Positions 16,018-25,483 of a stretch of 64,000 nt of DNA are shown here, in pieces. This DNA comes from Bacillota bacterium (lineage in GTDB: Bacteria; Bacillota; Bacilli; Paenibacillales; NBRC-103111): NCBI GenBank assembly GCA_023386955.1, contig JAEWIS010000048.1:124001-188000 (forward strand), in the 5' to 3' direction. Position 1 is the stretch's first letter; each line of letters starts with the position of its first letter. Below the pieces are notes generated by a model that worked only from the letters and a program-made list of their open reading frames with translations, was not told where the DNA came from and searched no databases. Both the position numbers and the translations under genes were made by a program.

Positions 16018-17325
16018 ATGCACCCTCTGGCCCAAAAGCTGAACGAAACCATTGAGAAGAACAGCCCGCATCTTCACGAAATGCTCTCCGATCTGGGCAA
16101 GCTCATTTATTTTCCCAAGGACGGAATCCTGAGCCAGTCCGCCGAAGCCAAAGCCAAGGCCAAAACATACAATGCCACCATCGGCACCGCTTTGGAAAAT
16201 GGCCAACCGATGCATTTGAAGGTGATTCAGGACACCCTCTCCGCATACGCGCCCAAGGACCTCTACGAGTATGCTCCTCCCGCCGGCAAACCCGAGCTGC
16301 GTACCGCCTGGAGAAGCAAGCTCCTGGTGGAGAACCCGTCCCTCTCCGGCAAAAGCTACGGCAACCCCATCGTCACCAATGCGCTGACCCACGGTCTGTC
16401 CATTGTGGCCGACCTGTTCGCGGGTCCCGGCGATGCCGTGATTATCCCGGACAAGAACTGGGAGAACTACGAGCTGACCTTCTCCATCCGCCGCGGCGCG
16501 GAAATGGTATACTATCCCCTTTATAATGAGAATAGAAAGTTCAATGATGCGGGTCTGAAGGATGCCATTCTCGCCCAGAAGGAAAAGGGCAAGGCCATCG
16601 TGGTGCTGAACTTCCCCAACAACCCTACCGGCTACACCCCTGGCGCCGAGGAAGGCCGCAAGATTGTGGAAGCCGTCAAGGCAGGTGCGGAAGCCGGCAT
16701 TAATGTGGTGGTGGTTACCGACGACGCTTACTTTGGACTGTTCTTCGAGGACTCCCTCCACGAGTCTCTGTTCGGCTCCCTGGCCGGTCTGCATCCCCGG
16801 GTGCTGGCCATCAAGGTGGACGGCGCCACCAAGGAAGAGTATGTGTGGGGCTTCCGTGTCGGCTTCATTACCTACTCCGACCCCAATGAAGCGGTTCTGG
16901 CCGCGCTGGAGCAAAAAACCATGGGCATCATCCGGGCGACCATCTCCAGCGGCCCGCATCCGTCCCAAACCTTCGTGCTGAAGGCTCTCCAATCCCCGGA
17001 CTTCGATCTCCAGCGGGCGGAGAAGTACCAGATCATGAAGGGCCGGGCCAACAAGGTCAAGGCTGTGCTGGATTCCGGCAAGTACGGAGAGGCATGGGAT
17101 TATTATCCCTTCAACTCCGGGTACTTTATGTGTCTCAAGCTCAAAACCGTAACTGCCGAACAGCTCCGCCTGCATCTTCTGGACCAATACGGCGTAGGCA
17201 CCATCGCATTGGGTGAAACCGACCTGCGTGTAGCCTTCTCTTGCATTGAGGAAGCCAATGTGGAGCATCTGTTTGACCTGATCCACAGCGGTGTGCAGGA
17301 TTTGGAAAAGGTTTCCGCTAAGTAA
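16018..17325 (+). CDS. Class I/II pyridoxal-phosphate aminotransferase
   Basis: A 435-residue fold-type I aminotransferase. LNFPNNPTGYTP carries the conserved Asn, DDAYFGLFF the Asp that contacts the pyridine nitrogen, and GATKEEYVWGFRVG the PLP-binding Lys with the Arg that binds the substrate carboxylate. I start it at ATG 16018: GAGGAAGG abuts an earlier in-frame ATG at 16009 with no spacing, but lies nine bases before 16018. Amino-acid specificity is not evident. It ends at a strong terminator. Confidence 0.9.
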   Translation: MHPLAQKLNETIEKNSPHLHEMLSDLGKLIYFPKDGILSQSAEAKAKAKTYNATIGTALENGQPMHLKVIQDTLSAYAPKDLYEYAPPAGKPELRTAWRSKLLVENPSLSGKSYGNPIVTNALTHGLSIVADLFAGPGDAVIIPDKNWENYELTFSIRRGAEMVYYPLYNENRKFNDAGLKDAILAQKEKGKAIVVLNFPNNPTGYTPGAEEGRKIVEAVKAGAEAGINVVVVTDDAYFGLFFEDSLHESLFGSLAGLHPRVLAIKVDGATKEEYVWGFRVGFITYSDPNEAVLAALEQKTMGIIRATISSGPHPSQTFVLKALQSPDFDLQRAEKYQIMKGRANKVKAVLDSGKYGEAWDYYPFNSGYFMCLKLKTVTAEQLRLHLLDQYGVGTIALGETDLRVAFSCIEEANVEHLFDLIHSGVQDLEKVSAK

Positions 17326-17346
17326 GGGATTTACGAAGCAATAATG

Positions 17347-17395
17347 AAAGCCGTCCGAACCTTCGCATAAAGCGAGGCTTCGGACGGCTTTTTTT
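17347..17395. terminator. Terminator after the aminotransferase
   Basis: AAAGCCGTCCGAA pairs with TTCGGACGGCTTT, with an inner CCTTCGC/GCGAGG stem and seven T. It also lies at the end of the converging methyltransferase gene. Confidence 0.85.
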
Positions 17396-17427
17396 AACGA
17401 AAAACAACCTCCCTGAGGAGGCTGCTT

Positions 17428-18234
17428 TTAGAGGGTGGCCGGTTTGTCCGCCACCAATGTGAACATTTTGGGGATACCTTTGTCAAATACCTCCGAGGAC
17501 TGGTTGGGCTCCTCCACCAAATGGCGGATAATTAGCCCCGATTGGGCTGCGGCCGTAACGACCTCCCCCAGGTTCCAATAACGCACCTTGGCCTTGGGCA
17601 GTACGGCCTGCTCCTCCTCTGGCAAAAACTTGCCGTAGGCTACATCCACCTCTTTGATAGAGGTATCGAAGTAATCCCCCGTCACCTTATGCTTGCGGAT
17701 GTTGGCTGTCGTTCCCCTGGAGGTGATGAGCTTCATGGTAACGGGATGGAAATCCTGGAGCACCAGCCGTCCACCCGGCTTCAGAAGTCCCCCAACCAGC
17801 TTCATCAGAGGCTCAAGATCGGTAAAATAATGGAGGATTCCCCCTTCCATCAGCACCAGATCATAGTCGCCGCTTATTTCCTCCCGGGGCAGCTCCAGCA
17901 CATCGGATACCACATAATGCAAAGGAACTCCGGCTTCACAGGCCAGCTCACGGGCGAACCGGGCATTCTGCTCGGAGATGTCCACCACCGTGGAGTCTGC
18001 ACCCAATAACGCCATCGCGATTGCCTTAGACCCGTGGGAACCCAGCAGGTTGGCGGCCTTTTTCCCTTTTAAATCTCCCATGTACCCATACAGGCCCTTC
18101 AGCCGGGCGGCGGGGTTGGCCTTGATCCGTGCCGCTGCCTGCTCCACAGAGCCGAATCGGCTGATCCAGGCCTCATAGGTACTGTTGTTCCACGCCTTCT
18201 CATTGGCGCTGGAATGTTCTTTTTGATCCGGCAT
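17428..18234 (-). CDS. Class I SAM-dependent methyltransferase
   Basis: A 268-residue methyltransferase. Motif I is degenerate (AANLLGSHGSKAIAMALLG), followed by VVDISEQNARFA, then DYDLVLMEGGILHYF and LLKPGGRLVLQDFHPV, typical of the UbiE/small-molecule class. The N-terminal ~60 residues, rich in Ala and Arg, are not recognised. Substrate unknown. It is monocistronic. Confidence 0.82.
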   Translation of the reverse strand: MPDQKEHSSANEKAWNNSTYEAWISRFGSVEQAAARIKANPAARLKGLYGYMGDLKGKKAANLLGSHGSKAIAMALLGADSTVVDISEQNARFARELACEAGVPLHYVVSDVLELPREEISGDYDLVLMEGGILHYFTDLEPLMKLVGGLLKPGGRLVLQDFHPVTMKLITSRGTTANIRKHKVTGDYFDTSIKEVDVAYGKFLPEEEQAVLPKAKVRYWNLGEVVTAAAQSGLIIRHLVEEPNQSSEVFDKGIPKMFTLVADKPATL

Positions 18235-18336
18235 GCAAGCCCTCTCCTCCGAAAAGTAAGCTCAATCATTGCTATCTTACTTTAGCGGTTATCGGGGGCG
18301 CATGCAAGCGCGGAATATATTCATCCGGAACCGGAA

Positions 18337-19584
18337 TTATTGAATCTTGATTTCGGTTACCAGGGCGTTGGAGCCCTTCAGCTCCACCACACGGTCTGTA
18401 GCAGGAAGGCTGCCTCCGGTAATGGAAACCGTCGGCGCGACATTATATACCGCCTCTTGGACTGTGCCGCTTACTGTTTGGGCAATCTTGATCGTGGCAA
18501 TTTTACCTTCAGCAGTCAGTGTCATATCCTTATAAAGTCCGATAACACTAAAGGTCGGATTCGTAACCGCACTGGTCACCTCCACAAAAAGGGCAGTGCC
18601 GTTATAGGTGCGAATTTTCAGCGTATCGCCTGCCACCAAAGCATTCAACGCCACCCGGGTTCCATTGCGGTAAATAAAGGCGTTGGCGTCAACCACTACG
18701 GAAACCGTTTGTCCGTCCTTCTCCACCAGAAGCACGTTGCCGGCAGGAGCGGCGGACAGCTTGCCGGTTACCAGAGTTTGGTCCTGGCCGGAGCCGTTAC
18801 CGGGAAGCTGCTCACCGGTGCGGTCCAGCAGGGCTGCCAGCTCGGCACGGGTCACAGGGCGTTCGGGACGGAACGTATTGTCCTCATAACCATCGATGAG
18901 TCCTTTTTCCAAGGCTACCTTCACATAACCCACAGAGCCTGCGGGAATCTGGTTGGCATCCCGGAAGGTCAGCTTGTCGTTCATTCTGGATTTGGCTTCT
19001 GCATCCAGCTTCAGGGCTTTAACCAGAAGCGTAGTGGCCCATAAACGGTCGGCCGGCTTTTCCGGCTGAATCTTGTCGTCGGTCTCCAGGAACAAATCAT
19101 TCTCGGCAGCTACCGCCACATAACCGGTTGCCCAGCCATACTGCCTTTTGATCAGATCCGCGTCCTTAAAGTTTAGGTTGGAGTTCATTTCCTCCTGGGA
19201 CTCGGCCTTCTCCCGCAGGCCCATCAGACGAACAGCCGCTGTCAGCGCTTCAATGCGGGTGATTGGCTTACGGGGCTGGAAGCTGCCATCCTCATACCCT
19301 TCGAAGACCCGTTTGGAAGCCAGGCTGGCAATATACTTCATCGCCCATTCCACGTCGGCCCCTTTGACATCGGGGAAATTCAGAATAATATTGATGTTTC
19401 CATTGGTTTTGTAGTTGTCCTTGGTTTGGCTGGTATACTTGTTATCATTGTTTCTGCCTTGGTCCTTACCGTTTCCATTTCCCTTGCCGTTGCCATTGGC
19501 CAATGCAGAGGCGCCGCCTCCCGCCAGCATGGATACAGCCAGTCCTGCAGCAATCATCGCTTTCATTGTCTTCTTTGTCTTCAT
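18337..19584 (-). CDS. Secreted S-layer-homology (SLH) domain protein
   Basis: A 415-residue exported protein. A signal peptide (KTKKTMKAMIAAGLAVSMLA) precedes a Gly/Asn/Lys-rich linker (NGNGKGNGNGKDQG). Three SLH repeats follow (about residues 60-260), with cues VFEGYEDGSFQPRKPITR and LIDGYEDNTFRPERPVTR. SLH domains anchor proteins to pyruvylated cell-wall polymers. The C-terminal ~130 residues are beta-rich and unrecognised. The start is ATG 19584 behind GAGGGAGTG; codons further upstream are not signal-like. Confidence 0.88.
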   Translation of the reverse strand: MKTKKTMKAMIAAGLAVSMLAGGGASALANGNGKGNGNGKDQGRNNDNKYTSQTKDNYKTNGNINIILNFPDVKGADVEWAMKYIASLASKRVFEGYEDGSFQPRKPITRIEALTAAVRLMGLREKAESQEEMNSNLNFKDADLIKRQYGWATGYVAVAAENDLFLETDDKIQPEKPADRLWATTLLVKALKLDAEAKSRMNDKLTFRDANQIPAGSVGYVKVALEKGLIDGYEDNTFRPERPVTRAELAALLDRTGEQLPGNGSGQDQTLVTGKLSAAPAGNVLLVEKDGQTVSVVVDANAFIYRNGTRVALNALVAGDTLKIRTYNGTALFVEVTSAVTNPTFSVIGLYKDMTLTAEGKIATIKIAQTVSGTVQEAVYNVAPTVSITGGSLPATDRVVELKGSNALVTEIKIQ

Positions 19585-19735
19585 TCGTAGAGCACTCCCT
19601 CGCTTTGGATTAGGTTTGTCTGGTTCTGGCCAAGAACCGCTTCGCGAAGTGGGGGTTGATGCTACAAGGTTTCGGGTGGCAAGAAGAGATTGAGGGGGTG
19701 GGAGGAACATGTTAGACTGGTAAAGGTATAGGGAA

Positions 19736-19786
19736 CCCCCAAAAGTGAAGCAAAGCGTTGCAGCAAATTCCGATTACTTTTGGGGG
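19736..19786. repeat. 51-bp stem element, copy 1
   Basis: CCCCCAAAAGT and its complement ACTTTTGGGGG bracket a GAAGCAAAGC...TCCGATT centre. A second copy in opposite orientation lies at 53277-53327. It is a small dispersed palindromic element. Confidence 0.7.
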
Positions 19787-19830
19787 AGCTCCGCCTGTTT
19801 TAACCAAATTTACATAAGAAGGAGATGTAC

Positions 19831-21423
19831 ATGCGCAGAAAAAAGAAGTCCACCTTGCCTAAATGGGGGCTGCTTGCCCTTCTGGTTGTCATTCTGGCAG
19901 GCGCCGCCATCGGGTATGCCAAGCTCCGCAGCGGGGATGGGAGCAGTGCCTCCGCCCCGGAAACACCGGCTGGCTCCGCCCCCGTATCCAGCCACAGTCC
20001 GGCTGCCGCCTCACCTGCCCCTACCAAAACACCCATTCCTTCGGAAACCGTAGATGTGGCCATCATCGGCAGCGAGCTGGAAGGGATGTATCTGGCCCGG
20101 GCTGCAGCGGATGAAGGATTACGCGTGAAGATTATCGACCCCAGGGCCAAGGCCGGCGGTCAATTGCTCCAGGGAGAGATGCTGTTCCTGGATGAAACCC
20201 GGGACGCCAGCGGCAAGCTGCTGGTGCAAGGCCGGGCCAAGGAGCTGTTCGACGGCTTCCGTGCCGGACGGATCCGGAAGCTGAGTGAATTCCAGACCTA
20301 TTACGCCAAACTGGCCAACGGCATTCCGATGGAATCAGGCATCACGATCCAGGATGTGGCTGCTGCCCCGGGAGTTCAGGGAACAGAAGCCGTGCAATCC
20401 GTCATTTACAAAACCGCAGACGGCAGTGAGAAAAAGCTGACCGCCTCCTACTGGGTGGAAAATTCAGATTTTGCCGCATTGGCTTCCCGCTTGAAGGTCA
20501 CCCGTCTGCCGGGGCTGGAGAAATTTTACGGCCAGGATCAGATTGAATATATGAGTGCGGGCATGATGATGAAGTTTAAGAATGTGGATTGGGCCCGTTT
20601 CCAGGCTGCCTACAAGGAATCCGTCAATGAGAGCTTCGCCATCGGGCTCACCGGGGTGACCCGGGGATACAAGCCTACCAACGACAGCGTCTTTTTGCGG
20701 GGGCTTAATGCAGTCAGCCAGCGGGACGGGGAAGTCATTATCAATGCCTTCCTGATTTACCAGGTGGACCCCTCCGACGATGCCTCCATTGCCGCAGCCA
20801 AGGAGCTGGGCCAGAAGGAAATCCCCCTGATCCTGCAATACTTCAAGAAGAATATGACCGGCTGGGAAAACGCCGAGCTGAACGGCTTCCCCGACTATCT
20901 GTACATCCGGGAATTCAACCACTATGAAACGGATTATGTGCTGAAGGTATCCGATGTGCTGGGAGCCCGGATGTTCCCGGATAATGTGAGCATCGCCGGA
21001 TATCCCCTTGACCTCCAAGGCCTGAAAGCCAACAAATGGGGGATTGAGATGGGCCGCCCGGACAAATACGGCATGCCCCTTCGCAGCTTCCAGCTGAAGA
21101 ATTACGAGAACGTGCTGATGGCCGGCAAAAATGTGGGCACCACCGCCATTGCATACGGCAGTGCACGGATTCAGCCCAATACCTCCTTGGCCGCAGAGTC
21201 CATCGGTGTCATTCTGGGCCAGATCCACGGCAAGAAGAAGCTGCGGGAGCTGACCGAAGCGGATTGGAGCACCCTGCATCCGTATCTGGAGAGCAAGTAT
21301 AACATCAAGGTGACCGGTGTAACCGGCACCAACAAAATCGCGGGCTGGACAGCGGAGGAAATCGCCAAGCTGGATACCGGCGCGATTATCTACCCGAGCT
21401 ATGTGAAAACACGGAAGCCGTAA
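19831..21423 (+). CDS. Membrane-anchored FAD-dependent oxidoreductase
   Basis: A 530-residue protein. A basic start (RRKKKSTLPK) and one helix (about 12-31) anchor it outside the membrane. A Ser/Pro/Ala-rich linker to residue ~72 leads to a FAD_oxidored-type domain: VDVAIIGSELEGMYLARAA is a variant dinucleotide-binding loop with Glu-Leu-Glu where GGxxG is usual. The C-terminal VLMAGKNVGTTAIAYGSARI is the second FAD contact. AAGGAG abuts an ATG at 19825, so ATG 19831 with six-base spacing is the likely start. Substrate unknown. Confidence 0.78.
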   Translation: MRRKKKSTLPKWGLLALLVVILAGAAIGYAKLRSGDGSSASAPETPAGSAPVSSHSPAAASPAPTKTPIPSETVDVAIIGSELEGMYLARAAADEGLRVKIIDPRAKAGGQLLQGEMLFLDETRDASGKLLVQGRAKELFDGFRAGRIRKLSEFQTYYAKLANGIPMESGITIQDVAAAPGVQGTEAVQSVIYKTADGSEKKLTASYWVENSDFAALASRLKVTRLPGLEKFYGQDQIEYMSAGMMMKFKNVDWARFQAAYKESVNESFAIGLTGVTRGYKPTNDSVFLRGLNAVSQRDGEVIINAFLIYQVDPSDDASIAAAKELGQKEIPLILQYFKKNMTGWENAELNGFPDYLYIREFNHYETDYVLKVSDVLGARMFPDNVSIAGYPLDLQGLKANKWGIEMGRPDKYGMPLRSFQLKNYENVLMAGKNVGTTAIAYGSARIQPNTSLAAESIGVILGQIHGKKKLRELTEADWSTLHPYLESKYNIKVTGVTGTNKIAGWTAEEIAKLDTGAIIYPSYVKTRKP

Positions 21424-21441
21424 CCGTCCATGTCTGCGGAC

Positions 21442-21493
21442 AAAACAAGCGCCAGTCCTTCCCGGTTCAGGGGAGGGACTGGCGCTTGTTTAT
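21442..21493. terminator. Bidirectional terminator
   Basis: AAACAAGCGCCAGTCC pairs with GGACTGGCGCTTGTTT. It lies between the converging FAD protein and DEAD helicase genes. Confidence 0.85.
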
Positions 21494-21522
21494 TGTTTGC
21501 AGCCGCTACAGAAGCGACCGGC

Positions 21523-23022
21523 TTACTCCTGGGAGCCCCGCTTTTCCTTGAGCCAGCGCGGCGCCCCTTTATTCTTCTGATCGGCCTTGCGGGCCACCTT
21601 GCCGCCGCGTGCAGGGGGCTTGGCCTCCTGCTGCCGGGTACCGGGAGCTTTATCCCGCCGCGGCGATGCAGCAGGACTGGAGTCGCGCCCGTAAGCACGT
21701 CCATCCTCGGAGCCCTGGCGGCGTCCGGCAACAGTGCGGCCGCCCTTCTCCCCTGATTGCTCACGGAGCTCAGGCGCTCTGCCGCGTGCCTCGCCCGCTC
21801 CTCTTGCCCGGTCAACTACAGGGGCACGTCCGCCGCGTCCTGTCTGTGCGTTCCCCTCTTGGTGAAGGAGACGTTTGGGCAGTTCGTTTTCACGCACAAG
21901 CCGGCCCTCAAACAGCACTCTTTTCTCAAAATCAATGCCCAGACTCTTGGAGAACTTCTCCAGAATAAACAGCTGGTTAGGGGCACACAGGGCTACCGAC
22001 ACACCCTGCCGGCCCATCCGGCCCGTCCGTCCGGAGCGGTGTACGTAATGGTCCGCATCCACGGGGAGATCGAAGTGGAACACATGGGTCACCTCGGGAA
22101 TGTCCAACCCCCGGGCAGCCACATCCGTAGCCAACAAAAGCTGCAGACGGCCCTCCCGGAAGTCCTTCATCACCTTGGCCCGGTCCTGCTTGCCCGCCTC
22201 ACTGTACAGACCTTCGACAGAAAGCCCCGCATACTGGAGCTTGGCCAGAATTTCACCAATGTCGTTCACCTGGTTGGTAAAGATAATTCCAGACCGGGGC
22301 ATCAAGGTCTTAACCAGCCTGCGCAGGGTATCGATGCGCTCCCGGTCCGGTGTAACCACGTAGAGATGCTCCAGTGTGCTTGCCGTTTTTTGCTCGGGTT
22401 GGATCTGTACGGAAACCGGGTCCTGCATCCAGCGGTCAGCCAGATAACGAACCGGATCGGGAATAGTCGCCGAGAAGAAACAAAGCTGCCGGTCCCGCAT
22501 GGCGCTTTTGATCACCGTTTCCACCTCACGGCCTTCACCCTGCTCGAAGATATGATCCGCTTCGTCCACGATAATGGTTTTGACATGGTGCATGGACAGC
22601 TTCCGCAGCTTGATCAGCTCCAGCACCCGTCCGGGGGTGCCGATGACCACCTGGGGATGCAGCCGCAGCCGGTCGATTTGCCTGCTGATGGAGGCGCCGC
22701 CGATCAACAGCTGCGCATCCACCCCGGTGTCCTGGGCGGCCTGCTCCATCACCCGGAAGATCTGGGCCCCCAGCTCCCGGGTAGGGACCAATATCAGCGC
22801 CTGCTGCTTCTTCAGAGCAGGATCAATCCGTTCCAGCACGGGAAGGGCATAAGCCAGCGTTTTGCCGGAGCCTGTCTGGGACTGGGCAATCAGGTCTCGC
22901 CCCTCCAGAATCACAGGAATCGCTTCCTGTTGGATGGGGGTCGGTTCGGTTATATTCATGCTGTGCACATTTTGAATCAAGGCCTTGCGAAGGGGAAGGG
23001 CCTCGAACGTATGAATGGTCAT
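21523..23022 (-). CDS. DEAD-box RNA helicase
   Basis: A 499-residue helicase with all core motifs: Q-motif (EPTPIQQEAIP), motif I QTGSGKT, Ia PTRELGAQ, Ib TPGRVLE, II VDEADHIF, III SATIP, IV-V ATDVAARGLDIP, and VI HRSGRTGRMG. The ~110-residue C-terminal tail is rich in Arg and Gly (RGG-like) and basic, as in cold-shock or ribosome-assembly helicases such as CshA and CshB. It unwinds RNA during ribosome maturation or RNA decay. Monocistronic. Confidence 0.93.
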   Translation of the reverse strand: MTIHTFEALPLRKALIQNVHSMNITEPTPIQQEAIPVILEGRDLIAQSQTGSGKTLAYALPVLERIDPALKKQQALILVPTRELGAQIFRVMEQAAQDTGVDAQLLIGGASISRQIDRLRLHPQVVIGTPGRVLELIKLRKLSMHHVKTIIVDEADHIFEQGEGREVETVIKSAMRDRQLCFFSATIPDPVRYLADRWMQDPVSVQIQPEQKTASTLEHLYVVTPDRERIDTLRRLVKTLMPRSGIIFTNQVNDIGEILAKLQYAGLSVEGLYSEAGKQDRAKVMKDFREGRLQLLLATDVAARGLDIPEVTHVFHFDLPVDADHYVHRSGRTGRMGRQGVSVALCAPNQLFILEKFSKSLGIDFEKRVLFEGRLVRENELPKRLLHQEGNAQTGRGGRAPVVDRARGAGEARGRAPELREQSGEKGGRTVAGRRQGSEDGRAYGRDSSPAASPRRDKAPGTRQQEAKPPARGGKVARKADQKNKGAPRWLKEKRGSQE

Positions 23023-23115
23023 ATAAAACTCCTTTATGCTTCAAGGATGGCGCCTGCCGGCGTTTTTCCATTATAGGATGCCCCGGGACCAAAAGTCCAA
23101 CCCTGCAGGCTGCCC

Positions 23116-23700
23116 CTATTGTCTGATCCTCACACCATCCCAATTTTCCTTCAGCTTGTCCCTGACCGTTTCTCTGGCCCGGTAAAGCTTCTGGCGTACC
23201 ACATTCTCGGTTGTGCCCAAAGCAGCGGCCATTTCCCGGTAGCTCAAATTGCTGTACCAGCGCATCTCAATCAGCTGGCGGTACTCCGGCTTCAGAAGGT
23301 TTAGATATTTGCGGATATCCTCCTTCATCAGATTCACTTCCACCTCTTCCTCCAGGGAAGGGCGGACAATCCCCGCAGGAGTCCCGCTGCTGCCGAAAAT
23401 CTCGTCCGTCTCCAGCTCATTCCGATTGCGCTTGAGCTTCCGCAGATAGTTCAGCGCAACCGAACGCGCCACCATCCGAAGCCAGCCCTCGAGCCTCCGT
23501 ACGTCCTGCAGCTGGTGAGACTTTTCCAGCGTACGCAAAAAGGACTCCTGGATGACATCCTCCGTAGCCGGATATTCCTTCAGAATAAAATAAATCAACG
23601 GATACACCAGTTTATAGTATTCTTTATAAATCTCCTGCTGGGTCGCTCTGGGCAGGGACATATAATCCGATGTGAACAGCATGGACAGGTATGTAGACAT
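23116..23700 (-). CDS. ECF-type RNA polymerase sigma factor
   Basis: A 194-residue sigma-70-family protein with region 2 (YPLIYFILKEYPATEDVIQESFLRTLE) and region 4 (RYREMAAALGTTENVVRQKLYRARE-like: SYREMAAALGTTENVVRQK). It directs RNA polymerase to a stress or surface regulon. No anti-sigma factor gene follows, and the neighbours read as separate units, so its control is not evident. The ATG follows GGAGG. Confidence 0.88.
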   Translation of the reverse strand: MSTYLSMLFTSDYMSLPRATQQEIYKEYYKLVYPLIYFILKEYPATEDVIQESFLRTLEKSHQLQDVRRLEGWLRMVARSVALNYLRKLKRNRNELETDEIFGSSGTPAGIVRPSLEEEVEVNLMKEDIRKYLNLLKPEYRQLIEMRWYSNLSYREMAAALGTTENVVRQKLYRARETVRDKLKENWDGVRIRQ

Positions 23701-23876
23701 GGAAAAAAAACCTCCGATAAACTGCTGAACGCATATGTCGCTTTTAATCTTATATTAGGGGAAGTTGCGCCGGGAAACAATGCAAATTTCTCAGCTTGAC
23801 CATCTTTGTGAATTTCCAAGGTATCAGACGGAAAAAGCACACCCCCGCTCTCCCGGAGAATGCGCTTAGCTGCCAC

Positions 23877-24662
23877 CTATTTTTTGTTCATAAGACGCCC
23901 CACCGGGCCATCGGCCAGACGGGGAAACAGCCGGAGAATCCGCGCTCCCGCAGCCGAAAAAAAAGGCAGGTCCGCTTCCTTGCGGCCCTTGGCAATCGCC
24001 TCCGCTGTTTTGCGGGCCACCTGCTCCGGACGCAGCATCATCCACCGGATATTCTTCACGTAATGGCCCTCCGGATCAGCCTGATCAAAAAAAGGAGTGT
24101 CAATGGGCCCGGGATTAATGGCCGTGACCGTAATCCCCGTTCCCGCCAGCTCCTGCCGAAGGCTGTCGGTGAAACCCAGCACCGCATGTTTGGAGGCGCA
24201 ATAGCCGCTGCCCTTGGCTGTACCGATTTTGCCGGCGAGGGAGGCGATATTGACAATCTGCCCTTTGCCCGCCTTCTGCATATAAGGAAGAACGGCCTTG
24301 GTGCAGCGGACCGTCCCCATATAATTCACGTCCATCATCGCTTCAAAATGCTCCAGAGGCGCATCATCCGCCCTCTCGAAGATTCCGAAGCCGGCATTGT
24401 TAATCCATACATCGATACGCCCATGTCTCGACACAATCTCCAAAACGGCTGCCTGTATGCTCTCAAAAGAGGTGATATCCATCGCCATCCAGGAGGTTCG
24501 TTCCCCCAGCTTGCCTGCCAAAAGACTAAGCCGCTCCGGAGAACGTCCTGCGAGCACAACATAAGAGCCCCGGCTGACCAGCTCCGCCGCCAGGACGGAA
24601 CCAAGCCCGCCGGAGGCGCCGGTAATGACAGCGACCGCTCCGTCCAGGGAGATTCCCTTCAT
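23877..24662 (-). CDS. Short-chain dehydrogenase/reductase
   Basis: A 261-residue NAD(P)-dependent oxidoreductase. TGASGGLG at 14-21 binds cofactor, NNAG stabilises the core, and YCASK carries the catalytic Tyr and Lys. INPGPIDTPFF is also typical. The AGRS after the second strand favours NADP. The C-terminal tail (ILRLFPRLADGPVGRLMNKK) resembles the DltE/YqjQ-type lipid-acting SDRs. Substrate unknown. It lies 25 bp downstream of the CheX gene on the same strand, so co-transcription is likely. Confidence 0.88.
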   Translation of the reverse strand: MKGISLDGAVAVITGASGGLGSVLAAELVSRGSYVVLAGRSPERLSLLAGKLGERTSWMAMDITSFESIQAAVLEIVSRHGRIDVWINNAGFGIFERADDAPLEHFEAMMDVNYMGTVRCTKAVLPYMQKAGKGQIVNIASLAGKIGTAKGSGYCASKHAVLGFTDSLRQELAGTGITVTAINPGPIDTPFFDQADPEGHYVKNIRWMMLRPEQVARKTAEAIAKGRKEADLPFFSAAGARILRLFPRLADGPVGRLMNKK

Positions 24663-24687
24663 TGTATCAATCGTCCCTCCTGTCCGA

Positions 24688-25146
24688 TCAGGAAATCAGC
24701 ACTTGAATATCCATCTCGCCGATGCCATTGATAATCAGCGGAATAGTAAGAGCCTTTTTGGCGGTAAACCCAGCATGGTTGGCCGATTGCAGTACCACCG
24801 GAGGCGTAATGTCCACCTTTACTCCTTGATTAAACAAAATGGTGCTGGCATTGCCGCTAATCATATTGCCCAGCTCGGAGATGGCGCTTTTGCTCATTTC
24901 GTCCATTTCGGTAATGGTAAAACCGCCCATCATCGCCGAAACCAGCTTCAGCGCAACCGATTCATGAAGCCCAAATACGATATCCCCTTGCATTTGGCCG
25001 GTAAGCCCAATCTGAATCCATATGTAATTGTCGGCAAGCTTCACATCTTTAATGCCGAGCTCCCCCGTGGTCGGGCGCACGCATATCATCTGCTCCAGCA
25101 CAATACTGGCAGATTCCAGAAATGGATTTATGTATTCCGCCTTCAT
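24688..25146 (-). CDS. cheX: CheX-family CheY-P phosphatase
   Basis: A 152-residue cytoplasmic protein of the CheX/CheC/FliY family, which dephosphorylates CheY-P in chemotaxis. The catalytic Glu/Asn pair lies in KSAISELGNMISGNAS, the family signature. An N-terminal YINPF start and the central GGFTITEMDE match CheX. It is encoded away from any chemotaxis cluster, so it could also act on other response regulators. The ATG follows TTAGGAGGCC. Confidence 0.9.
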   Translation of the reverse strand: MKAEYINPFLESASIVLEQMICVRPTTGELGIKDVKLADNYIWIQIGLTGQMQGDIVFGLHESVALKLVSAMMGGFTITEMDEMSKSAISELGNMISGNASTILFNQGVKVDITPPVVLQSANHAGFTAKKALTIPLIINGIGEMDIQVLIS

Positions 25147-25483
25147 TATAGGCCTCCTAACCGCTCCCAGGGATCCTGCACAAACTTATTTTTTTCATTA
25201 TAAACGATAGCCTAGGACTAGTATACTACAAAAAACGCTAATTTTTTCAATTTTTCATTTCCAATAAAAGAAAATAAATCCGATTCGGAATGACGGGCAG
25301 GTCTGGAAAGACGGACTAAGGGACTAAAATCAACTTTTTGGTCTATTTTGAAACCAAATGGGATGGGGCGGTATCTAATCTTTTTGTATAGACTTGCCTG
25401 CTCCCAATGAAGGAGGACCATCCCAATGGATATTTGTTCCGTGCTTATACTCAAGATATGGGGGAAGGGCAGACTGTCCAAAA

